Source: Isochrysis galbana (lineage: Eukaryota > Haptophyta > Isochrysidales > Isochrysidaceae). From it: 64,000 nt of DNA. Location: the NCBI GenBank assembly GCA_018136815.1, contig CM030940.1, positions 1,618,213 to 1,682,212 on the forward strand, written 5' to 3'. This document shows, in pieces, positions 1 to 9,993 of this stretch; positions within the stretch are counted from its first letter, which is position 1, and the number at the start of each line of letters is the position of its first letter. Position numbers and translations under genes: made by a program. The notes beneath the pieces are model-generated. The model did no database searches, had not been told where the DNA came from, and saw nothing but the letters and a program-made list of their open reading frames with translations.

Positions 1-540
1 ATCGCCGGGTGTCAGGATGCGGCGACCGAGCAGCGCTTCTGCCTCGGGGATGTTGGGCGTGACCAGCCGGCAGCGCGGCAGTAATCGCTCACGGATAAGG
101 CGGACTCCTTCGGCGTCGACCAGCGGCGTGCCGCTCGAGGAGACCATGACCGGGTCGCAGACGACTGCATTGCACGGCGAACGTTCGAGGTACTCCACGA
201 CCTCGCGCACGACATGGGCGGAGCCGAGCATGCCAATCTTGATGGCCTGGGCACGCATGTCCTCATTGAGCGCGCGTAGCGACTCACGCACGCTCTCTGC
301 GCTCGGAAGCTCGACGTGCCGCACACCGAGGGAATTCTGTGCGGTGAGCGCGGTGAGCACGGCGCACCCATGCACGCCGAGCGAGTGGAATGCGAGCAAG
401 TCTGCCTGGATGCCCGCGCCGCCACCCGAGTCGGAGCCTGCAATGGTCCAAGCCAGCGGTCGCGCCTCGCAGCCGCCCCATAGATCGCTCAGCCAGAGCC
501 AGATCAGCCACCGCAGCGCCATCGCGCCGCGTGGTGACAT
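1..540 (-). CDS. thiD: ThiD-type hydroxymethylpyrimidine (phosphate) kinase, 3' end outside window
   Basis: A minus-strand frame open to the window edge reads like ThiD, the ribokinase-fold enzyme that phosphorylates HMP / HMP-phosphate in thiamine pyrimidine synthesis. Directly visible are the N-terminal substrate motif TIAGSDSGGGAGIQAD (from about residue 32, counting from the ATG at 540), then ALTAQNSLGVR, IKIGML and VCDPVMVSSSGTPL, all in family order and spacing. About 180 codons are present of a usual 260-280; the C-terminal ATP-binding part lies beyond base 1. An in-frame ATG at 522 is an alternative start; the roughly 30 residues before the kinase motif are hydrophobic and Trp/Leu-rich and could be a targeting leader. 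In plants and algae ThiD is often fused to ThiE, which cannot be judged here. Family assignment is firm; exact start is not. Confidence 0.85.
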   Translation of the reverse strand, partial: MSPRGAMALRWLIWLWLSDLWGGCEARPLAWTIAGSDSGGGAGIQADLLAFHSLGVHGCAVLTALTAQNSLGVRHVELPSAESVRESLRALNEDMRAQAIKIGMLGSAHVVREVVEYLERSPCNAVVCDPVMVSSSGTPLVDAEGVRLIRERLLPRCRLVTPNIPEAEALLGRRILTPGD

Positions 541-1219
541 AGGGGGGCAGGGGAAAGGGGACTGACTCTCTACACTTTGTATCAGCTACTACTAGCTACT
601 CTACTAGAGTAGGCTCTACTAAAAAAGGTAGACGGCCGCATAGACGATGGCGGACGCTCGGGTCCGCTGGTCGCGCCAAGTTTTTGCGATGAGTGCCTGC
701 GGCTCGTGCGGCGTTAGACCCATGATGGAAAATATTTCGCTCTTGGTGGGTCATGCCCTGAGCAGACGACAGCTCGTGCCAACGCGAGAATTTATCCGTA
801 TTTGCCAGGCACATGGCGGGAAACCAACAACTAGAGGAAGCAACACATGAACATGCAGCAAGTTGCACCTAAACATCAAACGAGCACCGGCATGGAGGGA
901 ATCTAGAGCAGCTGCCTCCACGTGCAATAAGTGTTCTCCAAGCGCCAATGGTCGGATGGAAGGAGCGAAAAGAAGAGGCGCGGCTCACCAATGATGGGCT
1001 GTGACGCCCGGGCATGATGGGCTGTGATGCCCGGGCTTTGTCTGAGGCCCCTCTAGCCCTTGTCTTCGCCGAGGTGCACGGGGTGAAGGAGGCCAGTGCC
1101 TCAAACACGAACAATATTGTGACAACCTGCCCCACGACCATCTTACAACGGTGGTGGTGCCTGACCGCATTGGCTGGCCCAGGAGACTCACGAGACGGAC
1201 GCCTAGCTATTCGAGCCCA
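541..1219. other. Intergenic, with a 23-bp tandem duplication
   Basis: No supported gene. A 23-bp unit is present twice in direct tandem at 991-1013 and 1014-1036, differing by one base (GACGCCC versus GATGCCC). The remainder has no recognisable motif and presumably holds the promoter of the thiD-like gene and the 3' flank of the aminotransferase. Confidence 0.5.
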
Positions 1220-2696
1220 TCAGAGCCCCCTCAATTTTAGAGCCGTGGGGGAACTCCACCATTGGGCGAAGACCTTCATCGCCGTCCGCACGTCCTCCGT
1301 GGCACCCGGGAAACCAAAACGCAGGCGCGTCTCACCCAGGCCCGAGCCGGGCTCCTCAAAGTCGACACCGGGAGTGATAGCCACGCCAGCCTCCTCGAGG
1401 AGTGCCTCGCAAAACGCGAGCGAGTCGCGCACTCCGTGCGACTTGAGATCGGCATATAGGTAAAAGGCGCCCTGCGGCGGCGCGTAGCAGTCAGGTTGGA
1501 TCCCCATCGCAGTCAGCCCGTCCACTACGACCTGCCGATTTGCCTCGTACCTGAAGGCAAGCAAGATGACGCGATGCATTCAGAGGACCGCTTAGGCAGT
1601 ATGGCAGCCCTCAAGCTGGGAAGCTCACAAGCGCAGCCCGCGTGCTCACCGCTTCACGTGGGAGAGAAGCTCAGGCCGCGCCTCTGCAGACAGGGCTGCT
1701 ACGGCGGCCCGCTGCGAGATGGTTGGCGCAGACACGTTCATGTTTTGGTTGAGCGCATCGACACACGCGTCAAGATGATCCGGAACAACCTGCGCAATGT
1801 GCAAGAGGCACAATTGTGAGCGCAGCGAGCGGCAAGGCATATTGTACTCACCGCGGACTCTGACCCGGCTCGCAGGCGAGCCGAACTGGCCGCACAGGCA
1901 CCGAGCCACTCGTTGTGTATGCGCTTCTCACCAGCCAACCAAGCCGCCAGCCGGTCATCGAGTAGAATTTGGAGAAGGAGTTGATGACGATGGCCTTGTC
2001 GGTGAACTCTAGCGCACAGGCCGCACGCGGCGCTCCTGTGTAGACGATGCCGTGATAGATCTCGTCCGAGATGAACTGCACACCGGTGGCGTCGCACAGT
2101 TCACAGAGACCCTTGAGCTCGTCCGGCGTCAGCATTGCGCCCGTAGGATTGGCCGGCGATGACAGTATCAGCCCCTTAATTGGGGACTTTCCCTCAGCTG
2201 CGCGAACGGCTTGGCCAGCCGCGAGCTCCTTGGCTGTCACATTGTACCGCTCGTCGACGGCGAGTGTAACCACCTCGCACCCGTAGCACTGGAGCAGGTT
2301 GCGGTAGCACGGGTAGCACGAGGCGGGCACGGCGACCGCGTCACCGACATCGAAGGCTGCCATGAAGGCGATGGTGAAGCCTCCCGAAGAGCCCGGCGTC
2401 AGGTGGATGCGGCCGGGCGAAACATCGATGTTGTAGTCGGTCTTGTACATGGTGGCAAGCGCGTCGCGAAGGGGCGGCTCACCGCGCGCGGCCGTATAGC
2501 CGCACCGGTCGCTGCCCAGCTGCTCCTGTGCCTTACGGACCGCGAGCGCGGGCGCTGAGCTCTGCGGCTGCCCAACCTCCAGGTGGTAGATGGTGCGACC
2601 GGCACGTGCGAGCTGGTCAGCGCGCTGGACAACGTCCATCACCTTGAATGAGCGGATCGCGCTCCGCCGAGAGGGCTCGAGCGTCGCGCGAGGCAT
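1220..2696 (-). CDS. Class I/II PLP-dependent aminotransferase (3 exons)
   Basis: Fold-type I aminotransferase, predicted to move an amino group between an amino acid and a 2-oxo acid using pyridoxal phosphate. Exons (minus strand) 2696-1932, 1789-1650 and 1550-1220; the introns begin GTGAG and end CAG/TTCAG, and the joins (phases 0 and 2) give a continuous 411-residue protein. Motifs: LEVGQP near the N-terminus, HLTPGSSGGF (cofactor phosphate cup), SSPANPTGAML, FISDEIYHG (Asp to the pyridine N), SFSKFYSMTGWRLGW with the Schiff-base Lys at about 243, and near the C-terminus QGAFYLYADL and ETRLRFGF with the substrate-carboxylate Arg. An ATG 39 codons upstream (2813) is in frame but would add a Pro/Arg/Ser-rich purine-tract translation, so 2696 is preferred. 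Substrate (Asp, Ala or aromatic) cannot be read from sequence. It diverges from the adenylate-kinase-like gene across about 320 bp. Confidence 0.88.
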
Positions 2697-3017
2697 CGGC
2701 GCCAGAGCGGGAGCCCGAGGGGGAGGAGGGAGGGGCGGGGGGATGGGGGGAGGAGAGAGGGAGGGAGAGCGGCGCGCGCGGCTCGTCTCGCCCCACCCAA
2801 CACAACCAACCACAAAAACAAATTGGTACTACAAGTAAAAAGGTGAATCGTGAATAGAGTATTCAGAAAAGTCTTAGTAACTGTGAACTCTCGGATTGCG
2901 CGTGAAGCGAGGCGTGCCCCCCCCTGCGGCGCTATCCTCGCCTTTCCCTCTCCCTCTCTCTCTTTTTCCCTTCTCCCTCCTCCCCTCGGCTCCTGCAGCT
3001 CCTCTGGAGGGCGCGCG

Positions 3018-3695
3018 ATGCGGCTCCTTGCCGTTATCGGCGCGCCTACCACCGAGAAGCACATCGTGGGCCGGCTGCTAGGCGCGAAGCTCCGCTCACC
3101 AGTGCTGAGCATCTCGGCGCTGCTGCAAAATGAGGTGCAGCACAGGACGTTCCTCGGCGAGCGGTTGGCGGAGGAGCGCGCCGCGGCCAGGCCGGGCGAG
3201 TTACTCCCCACTAAGCTCGTAGCGCCCCTCCTGATGCAGTCGCTCCAGTCGGCGCAGCGCGCGGGCACGGCCAGCGCTGTGTTGGTGGGGGCGCCTCGTT
3301 CGCTCGAGCAGTGGTCGATGCTGAGGAACGCGGGGATGGCCCCCGAGCTGATCCATCTCGTGCTGCCAGACGCACGCCAGGCGCACCGCTACGGCTCGCG
3401 TCGCGTGTGCGCCGGCTGCTCGTACCCGCTCTATCCGGCGGAAGACGCGAGCAAAGCGGGCAACTCGTCGCTGCTTGGTTGTGGATGCAATGATGGGGCG
3501 CCGCATCCCCTCCCTCAGCTCCCTCTGGATGCCACCGGCCCGGGTCTCGCGCGGCGCAAGGCCGAGTGGGATACGCACACAGCACCAATGTTGGAGCGTT
3601 TGCGAGAGCGCGGGTCGGGGCTGCACGAGATCAAGGTGCTCGAGGATCTAGAACACACGTGGGCAAGCGTCATGGTTGCGCTCGATATCGAGTAG
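3018..3695 (+). CDS. Adenylate-kinase-like nucleotide kinase with altered P-loop
   Basis: A 225-residue protein with the layout of an adenylate kinase: N-terminal Walker-A-like loop (VIGAPTTEKHIVGRLL, residues 6-21), a regulated-length helix region, VLVGAPRSLEQWSML at the position of the usual GFPR motif, RRVCAGCSYPLYP at the start of the LID, and a C-terminal RKAEWDTHTAPMLERL helix. The canonical loop is GxPGxGKxT; here both internal Gly are replaced (T-T-E) although a Lys is kept, so catalytic competence is doubtful. Cys pairs in the LID (CAGC, later CGC) may bind zinc as in zinc-LID adenylate kinases. The frame stays open upstream to an ATG at 2850, but that stretch is low-complexity leader sequence, so the ATG at 3018 is chosen. 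Family likeness is moderate, function inferred. Confidence 0.6.
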   Translation: MRLLAVIGAPTTEKHIVGRLLGAKLRSPVLSISALLQNEVQHRTFLGERLAEERAAARPGELLPTKLVAPLLMQSLQSAQRAGTASAVLVGAPRSLEQWSMLRNAGMAPELIHLVLPDARQAHRYGSRRVCAGCSYPLYPAEDASKAGNSSLLGCGCNDGAPHPLPQLPLDATGPGLARRKAEWDTHTAPMLERLRERGSGLHEIKVLEDLEHTWASVMVALDIE

Positions 3696-5262
3696 CGCCG
3701 ATAATGTATGGCCCTCATGGGCTCACGAGTACTAGAGGCACCCGGCCTGCTTCTTTCCCGAGAAGCCGCGTGATTGGATTTGCGCCATGGGAATGCGACG
3801 ACCACTGCTCTCGACGATCTAGCCAGGTAGAAGCCGGCTGCGACAGAGGTGGGTATTCGTTGGACATGTGGGACTCTATTTAGCAGCGTCGTGTGACCAT
3901 TGTCCGAATCCATGATGTCTCCGTGCGAAACATATCATGATCTCCGTGCGAAACATATCATGGTGCATGCTAGTGCTAGGGGATGCATAGTGGGCTCGTT
4001 GCTGTTAGCGGATATAGATGTAGATGTGGATACATTGTTGCCGCCATCTTGTTGGCGACCGCTCTCGGGCCGGGGCCACCCTCCCACGTCATAAATATAT
4101 AGAATCTTGGGCGTCAATGAGGAAATCACGGTCGTGCGGCGGGCGGCGTTGAAGGCATACATCCCAGGGAGAACGAAGCCATCCCGAAGACGAATTTGTA
4201 GCCAACGTTTTCGAAACCAAAGTCAATATTCGCAGTCATGACGGATCTGAGCTTAAAGAGGGATCGAATGGAAGCGAATGGGACGGAAGGGATACGGCGG
4301 AAGGCACGGCAGAGTGTGGAATGGCGGCTGAGACGGGCTCATCCACCTCTGAGGCGGGAAGTGGGATGACGGGCAGAGGTGAGGGCGGGCGTGACGACAT
4401 ATTGGACGTGTCGAGGGCGAGTGAACGAGTGATCGACTAGGTGTTGAGAGGCGCTGTATTAAGGTAGCTTGTTACGAGGAGTGCGAGAACGAGGGTGAGA
4501 GCGAGGAACGAGGACGAGAGCGAGGGACGAGGGCGACAGGGGCCGACGGACCGATTACGACACGAGAATGGCAGCCACCATCCACACGAGGATAGACCGC
4601 ATATACCACAGCAAAGACATCGATGCCTTCCAATGGCAGCAACATGGACCATGCCCGGAGTCCCGCCTATTTACGGGCAAAAACTCGCGTTCCGTCAAAA
4701 GAGGGCCAGGTGATAGTTTTGTTTTCGCTTAGAATGTGTGGTTGTGAGGGGTGATGGGAGGCTATGGCTGCTGTGTGTGATGGTGTGGATGGGCTGTGGA
4801 TGGTAGTAACATGTGAGGTACAGACAGAGGAGGGAGCGGAGGATGGGGTGACACGGGTGGGGCCTTCTGACATTGCGAATATCGAAGACGTGTGAAAGAA
4901 ATGAGCATCCTAAGCATATGGCATATGCTGCATATTTCTACCTGGGCCTACACTTGCCCCACAGCCGCCCGCCGCCCGCCCCCCGCCCCGAGCTCTCCCC
5001 CCCCCCCCCCCCTCGCGTTCCCGCGCGGCCCCCATCCCTCCCGCCCCGGGCCGGTGGCCGGTGGTGTTCTTTAACGATAGCTGAGCAATAACAATAACTG
5101 CTAGTAACTAATAACTAACAGGTAAAGGTGTAAAGTTGCTTGGTAAGTTGCTCAAAGTTGCTCGAGGTTGCTCTTCTAGGGGTAAAGATGCTCGGAGTTG
5201 CTCGCACGCTCAAACACCCCAAAGTTGCTCGAAAAGTTGCCGGCAACTCTTGCCTTGCCCTA
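3696..5262. other. Gene-free stretch with short duplications and simple sequence
   Basis: No convincing gene. Contents: a 23-bp tandem duplication at 3918-3940/3941-3963; a GAGCGAGGACGAG-type purine-rich tract at 4470-4545 of the same flavour as tracts near 33.3 and 34.2 kb; a C-run near 4991-5010; half of a hairpin motif (TTTAACGATAG) at 5070-5080; and a cluster of degenerate AAAGTTGCTCG units at about 5130-5250. Confidence 0.4.
4684..4713 (-). repeat. Dispersed 30-bp repeat, copy 1
   Basis: A 30-bp segment whose core reads TTTTGACGGAACGCGA on the minus strand recurs at 8891-8920 and 42187-42216 in otherwise unrelated flanks. Function unknown; it could be the end of a decayed mobile element. 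Confidence 0.7.
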
Positions 5263-5634
5263 CAGGCCTGCAGCTGCCCTCTCGCGACCCCCGGAGGCTC
5301 CTGGAGGCCAACTCAGGGGGCAGAGGAGGCTGGGGCCGGGCCCTGGCCTCCCCTGCCTCTCCCACGCTGGCGCTCCTGAGCCCCAGGGGCCCCCAATCTG
5401 CACCTGTCTGCCTGTCGACCAGGGAGGGAGGGGGGGTTGGAGCGATGGGCTGGCCACGAGGGGCCAGGACGAGCGAACCAGGCGTGCCTGTCAGTGGGAG
5501 AGTGGGTCAGCAGGGCAGTCTCTCCTCCTGGCAAGCCATCCGGCATGCCAGGAGGATGGGTGGTTCCTCCCCCACGGCAGGGGAGGAGTGGAGCTCGTGC
5601 CCCGCCATGGGCGAACCAAGTATAAACTTAGTTG
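5263..5634 (-). mobile_element. Hairpin-headed dispersed repeat, copy 1 (about 370 bp)
   Basis: About 80-90 % identical by eye to 22562-22947, and its hairpin end also matches 25919-25991. Read on the minus strand it begins with an imperfect hairpin (CAACTAAGTTTATACTTGG, 5634-5616) followed by an ATG that opens a short Met-Ala-Gly-His-Glu frame. The hairpin end is fixed among copies while the far end varies (73, about 370 and about 386 bp). No target duplication was found for this copy. Probably a fragment of the hairpin-headed retroelement family described at 49929-51421. Confidence 0.65.
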
Positions 5635-6180
5635 CGCGCCATCGCGCTAAAAACTTTAACAAAAGATTTTCTACATGCGCACCACCCAATGCACGAACCT
5701 CCCAACCACAGACAGCCAACACATCCCTCTACCCCACACTATACACGATTGGTCACAGAAACGAGAAAAGAGTGGTCGTCTCCCTAGCAAGTATGACCAT
5801 CCCCATACAGGTTGGATGCTCCCAGGGAGGTTTGCTCGACATGCTGCTCGCTTAAGGCCGGCTCCTTGGCACCGCATCGACACAACCCAGTACATCGCGA
5901 AGTACCTGCGTAGCGGTGTGCAAACCGATAACCGCCCCGCCAGCACAGGCGGGCGGCGTGGTTGCACGCAACCTTAGGCGCCTCCGACTCGGGGCTCAGA
6001 GAAAGAAAGCGTTTGTGGGCGCAAATAGATGAGGCCATCGCAGGGGCGAAAGTGGCCCGAGGTGGCGCTGTCCGCACCGCACCGCCCTCCTCCCCGGACT
6101 GCGGCTGTCGCGGCGGCCTCACTTCGGAATGGCTGGCGGCGGCGCAGGGGCTTGATCGGCCGTAGCCGCGCCCAAGTGCT
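5635..6180. other. Intergenic; nothing recognised
   Basis: No homology-bearing frame and no repeat recognised. It is the 3' flank of the hydroxylase gene that ends at 6181. Confidence 0.4.
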
Positions 6181-6966
6181 CTAACTGGCCTTACTGGCCT
6201 CCTCGTATGCCTTGTATGTGCCCATGACCCAGTCCCACAACATTGTGTATTGCCCGTAGTTTGAGTTTGGGATGCAGTGGTGGGTGTCATGGGCGCGCAC
6301 GTCAAAGATGGGCCACTTGGCGGCGAAGGGCAGCCTGAGTCTAACGCCAAGCCGCGTATGGTTCAGAGCTGCCGCGGTGCCGCCAAGCACGAGGAAGGCG
6401 AGGCATGTGAGCACGTGCACAGGGCAAACAAGGTTGGACACAAGGAAGATGCTAAGCAGGTGGTTGTACTCCCCAAGAAGGTACTCGACTGGGTGGACAT
6501 TAATGGCGTCGAGTGATCCCCGCGTAGGCACCACCTGTCTGTGGTGGTGCTTGTGGATGTAGCCGTAGATGCCACGCACGTGCAGAGCACGGTGGAGCAG
6601 AGAATAGAAGAAGTCGTACACGACAAATAGGGCGAGGAGCGCGCCGAGCGTGTTTGTGAGCGAGATATGTGTGAGGTCCCAAACTATCCGCTCGGCCACG
6701 AGCAGGTAGCTCAGTGTGTGGTAAACCATCACCCAGGTGAGCCCCTTGTTGAGCGAGATACAGAGCCAGTCAGCAGTGCTGAAGCTGTCGAGCGGCTTGC
6801 CTCTGGCACGGAGCGAAGGGGCGCGGGCGAAGGCGCGCGGCACGACCTCCTTGTAGAAGAAGAAGCCGAGCTGGACGAGCCCCACGCACAGGCAGAAGCG
6901 CGCCGGCGCCGAGAGGCCGGCGAGCGCGGCAGGCGGAGGGGCGCCGCGCAAGGAGGTCGCCGCCAT
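6181..6966 (-). CDS. Fatty-acid hydroxylase / sterol desaturase superfamily protein
   Basis: A 261-residue single-exon membrane protein of the di-iron FA_hydroxylase superfamily (C5-sterol desaturase, C4-methyl oxidase, alkane-forming and cholesterol 25-hydroxylase relatives). The histidine boxes are all visible: HRALH, then HKHHH about 12 residues later, and the C-terminal DTHHCIPNSNYGQYTMLWDW. Hydrophobic segments before the first box and between the second and third fit an ER membrane protein with the iron site facing the cytosol. The C-terminal DTHH...YG.YT..WD..MGT signature resembles sterol oxidase/25-hydroxylase-type members. Length is typical. The start at 6966 is the only plausible Met before the first hydrophobic helix. 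Precise substrate unknown. Confidence 0.85.
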   Translation of the reverse strand: MAATSLRGAPPPAALAGLSAPARFCLCVGLVQLGFFFYKEVVPRAFARAPSLRARGKPLDSFSTADWLCISLNKGLTWVMVYHTLSYLLVAERIVWDLTHISLTNTLGALLALFVVYDFFYSLLHRALHVRGIYGYIHKHHHRQVVPTRGSLDAINVHPVEYLLGEYNHLLSIFLVSNLVCPVHVLTCLAFLVLGGTAAALNHTRLGVRLRLPFAAKWPIFDVRAHDTHHCIPNSNYGQYTMLWDWVMGTYKAYEEASKAS

Positions 6967-8162
6967 GACAAGAAGATTCGCAATACCGCCGGGGGGGCGG
7001 GGGGGGGGGGGGTGCTTGATGCGTGCGAGACCTCCAAACCTCCAAAGGTACTTCGCCTCCTAAGAGATATATAATATAGTCAGTAAGTAGGCGGTGTATG
7101 TAGGTGTAAGGTCGTGTGTCGTGTATCTTGTATCTTGGCTATGACGTAAGTTTTGTTTTGGAAGGGCCCAAATTTTGTTGTCAAAATTTTAGGGTTGAGG
7201 TTGAGCACCTAACACCTAAATTTTGTTCAAAATTTTGACGCTTTCGAATATTTTGTCCTATTATATAACCCTTAACCTAAACCTATAACCCTTACTTACC
7301 CTTAGTTAGTGTTAGGCGCGTTAGAGTTAGACGCTAGACGCCTCGGCCTTGTAGGGCGGTCAAACAGGGGCTTTTTAACTATTAGCTATTAGTAAGGGTT
7401 GGGCTGCATTTTTTGACCGTTGCGCGAGGCCCAATAAAAAACCTTCAGGGGGGGGCCACCTGCCGCCACGAGAATCTTAGCCAGGAAATGGTGCGATTCT
7501 CCCCCCCTTCCCCCCCCCCTCCGTCACGCGCGCTCACGCTCTACCCGTAAAGAATTGGGGGTCGCGCCCGCGGGGCCGCGGGGGGATCGGTTCCTTTATA
7601 TCTAAGCTACATTCGGCATTTGATTCCCTGCGCCTCTCTCTCATCTCTCTCCTCGGGTGTCGCATCTTCCAATGCCTCTTCCAATAGATCCATAGATCCT
7701 CCTGCTCCTCTTCCTCTTCCTACTCACTATAAGTATAAGGGGGGGGGGCTGAGCTACTCTCGGGAGTTTCTTTTTCGCGTTTCAAGTGAATCTCAGAACT
7801 ACGGTGGCGGCCGCCCTTGTCGGAGGGCTGCCGAGGCTGCCGGTCACCTCGGAGGCCACATCAGCAAGCCTCATGCCACGCTCAGGTGTGCGCCGCGCTC
7901 CCACACCCCCTGGGAGTCCTGCGGCCGTTCCTCCTTGCACGTGGCGGGCCCACACGCCTCTGGGGGGGTTGGTTCGCGCATGCGCGCTCGCACCCCGCGC
8001 GCGGGGGGGGGGGAGCCAGCCCGTGCTCCACAGCGCGAATTTTGTAGATGCACAGACAGCCATACACATACTTGCCCATATCTCACAAACCCGCATGCAC
8101 CAGCCTAACACCCCATCTATTCTCTGACTCGAGCTACGCCTCCTTTTGCACACGCAGGTACC
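6967..8162. other. Gene-free: G/C homopolymers, A+T-rich repeats, TIR element
   Basis: Contains G-runs at about 6990-7012 and 7740-7750, an A+T-rich stretch at 7140-7260 with repeated CAAAATTTTG-type palindromes, a small TIR element (separate entry), C-runs near 7500-7520, and a TTTTGCACACGCAG sequence at 8145-8158 that looks like a splice acceptor just before the chromodomain-like frame. Confidence 0.4.
7352..7420 (+). mobile_element. Short TIR element (TAGGGCGGTCAAA family), copy 1
   Basis: Begins TAGGGCGGTCAAACAG and ends GCATTTTTTGACCG, giving imperfect terminal inverted repeats. The copy at 49644-49730 shows the same two ends around a different interior. Short length, TIRs and a possible TA at the left edge fit a MITE mobilised by an unseen DNA transposase. 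Confidence 0.6.
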
Positions 8163-8772
8163 AAGCGGCCGCTCACTTCGAGCACGGCGCTGGACGGCGA
8201 CTGGCAGGTGGACAAAGTCGTGGGCATGGTTCGGCGCGGCAGCACCAACCACATCGCCATCCGTTGGAATGGCTATGGCCCCAGCCTTCAGGTTCTGCGA
8301 ACACATGGAGGAGGGCATGGGCGGCGCCATCCTGGCGATGCTGCTCGTCACAGCCTCTGGCATGGGCCGTGGATGTGGAGACTTCCGCGTGGATCTGGCC
8401 AAGGAACGCTACCCGTCGATGTGGGCACTCATCGAGCCATACATGGGCCGTTGGTGCAAGGCAACCCTCATGCTCGTCGGCGACTACTCCGACGAGTACG
8501 ACAAGATCCTAGTCCCAAAGACCAGATACATTGGAGAGCAGGCCGCCCTCGCCTACCTCTGCATGGAATACATCATGGCGGTCGACTACGCTGAAACGAA
8601 TCCCATGGCGCAAGTGCGCCGAACAGCGGGCAAGCTCTACATGCAGGACCGACCAAGCGTCCTCTCACGCATCACAGATCTCGCCATCCAAGATCAGCCG
8701 AACGACATCGTCGCCATCGAGGAAGAGGGGTGTGAGAAAAAGACGAAGAAGATGAAAACTCAACACGCATAG
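8163..8772 (+). pseudogene. Chromodomain-like frame followed by unknown domain, with apparent frameshift
   Basis: Just after a possible acceptor, one frame reads ...DGDWQVDKVVGMVRRG... then IAIRWNGYGPS, matching the chromodomain pattern (aromatic-V-x-K-I ... VKWKGY). The expected E-P/E-E end of the fold is found in the neighbouring +1 frame (FCEHMEEGMGGA), which then stays open to the stop at 8772 (ALIEPYMGRWCKATLMLVG..., ending Lys-rich). So either one base has been lost or gained near 8285, or a short intron is missed. The 3' domain is unrecognised. Transposon origin is possible because chromodomains are common in gypsy integrases. Low confidence in function. Confidence 0.4.
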
Positions 8773-9046
8773 CTGGGGAGAGTCACTGCGTGTTGAGAGG
8801 AAAGCGGGGGGGGGGGGGGGCAAGCGTGAATTAGCTTTGTTTTGTACCACTGTTGTTAATACCTAAAAAGAAAACAGATGTTGAAAAACCACCTGGTCCT
8901 CTTTTGACGGAACGCGACTTAAGTAGCAATTCCGACCAGGTGACCCGTAAACGCGTCACAAAACTTGGTGTTGCTGAGGGAATGGTGCCTAGGTACACCT
9001 GGAACATTTAATGAGGACATGCATGTGGTAACTCAATAGCCAAGGT
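8773..9046. other. Intergenic with G-run and dispersed 30-bp repeat
   Basis: A G-run lies at about 8805-8820; the second copy of the 30-bp dispersed repeat is at 8891-8920. Otherwise nothing recognised up to the LINE target duplication. Confidence 0.4.
8891..8920 (+). repeat. Dispersed 30-bp repeat, copy 2
   Basis: Core TCTTTTGACGGAACGCGACT, direct match to the minus strand of 4684-4713 and, with one T-to-C change, to 42187-42216. Confidence 0.75.
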
Positions 9047-9059
9047 TTGGGACAAAATA

Positions 9060-9980
9060 AAAAAAAAACCCTTTTAATATTCGCGCCACGCGTGCGGCTA
9101 CTGGGTTAGCTATTGTAGCCACGCCCAGATCCCTTCCTCTCCCTCACTTCCCGCCTTGCGGCAACTCCCCTCGTGCTCTACATAGGGGCCCAGGTTGTGG
9201 GGGGGGCTGGGGCGGGCGGGGTGCACCGGCCCACAGTGGACTTTTCTCGCCTTCCTCCTGTGCCTCTATGTGGCCCGTTTCTTGCTGATTGATGTTGTGA
9301 GGGTTTTGTGTTGTTAATGGGGTATCACTCTCTCGTGGAGTGCTCCTTTACGTGAGCGTTCTCTTGAAACGGGGGGGAGGGGATGTGTCTCGACTTAGGC
9401 GCTTATTCGAGCCTCTCGGCAAGGCCGATCGCTTTCGCCACTAGGCCGAGGTTGTCGCTTATCTTTAGTCTTCCTTTGGCGTCTTCTGTAAATATAGGGG
9501 TGCTGAGCTCCGCTGGTTTTGTAATTTTAGGTTTTCTACCCTGGGCCGCCGTGCGAGTGCGCATTGGACGGTAAGTGTTCGACGGGGTACGGCCCCTCAC
9601 CAGGGTAGTGAATCTTATTAGCGTGGATTCTAAACCAGGTATGTAGTGATATTCATATGATTCGAATTCCACCCTGTAGAAGTCCCTTATTATGTACTTC
9701 CAGGCTATTATGTAGAGGGTTTTCAAACTGTCAGGGGTGTTCGCGTTTGGGTATGCGAACAATCTGTCTTTAGTTTTCTGCTTGCGGGTCCTGTTCTGTT
9801 CCGGGGTGTAGTTGGCAATCGCGTCTATGGTGTCGAAGATTTTTTTGTCGCCGGGCACCACGCTAGGTGGCATGAGTCCTCTTGATATCGGTTGCACATC
9901 CTGCATTTGTTCGTTGTGCTTGTCGAGAATCTGTTTCTGGTACCTATTCTCCTGTGGGTAATGTGTTTGAAGTAAGGGTA
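9060..9980 (-). mobile_element. 5'-truncated LINE (non-LTR retrotransposon) copy with target duplication
   Basis: Minus-strand C-terminal end of a LINE ORF2 (stop at 9403; PDSLKTLYIIAWKYIIRDFY and GRKPKITKPAELSTPIF) followed by a 340-bp 3' UTR ending in an oligo(T) tail (A-run 9060-9068 on the plus strand). The same ORF end and UTR recur at 44742-45458. The 13-bp sequence TTGGGACAAAATA is present on both sides (9047-9059 and 9981-9993): a target-site duplication that defines the insertion exactly. The ORF frame continues into flanking DNA up to 10023, which is not part of the element. The tail is T-rich on the sense strand, unlike the usual poly(A). Confidence 0.88.
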
Positions 9981-9993
9981 TTGGGACAAAATA

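Noticed and set aside
7266-7310. Runs such as AACCCTTAACC and AACCCTTACTTACCC resembling telomere repeats
   Set aside because: Units are irregular and only a few; no clean tandem of any telomere motif, so chance A+T/C-rich sequence is the simpler reading.
7782-8402. 206-codon minus-strand frame opposite the chromodomain-like region
   Set aside because: Low-complexity composition and no motif; the plus strand carries the recognisable pattern.
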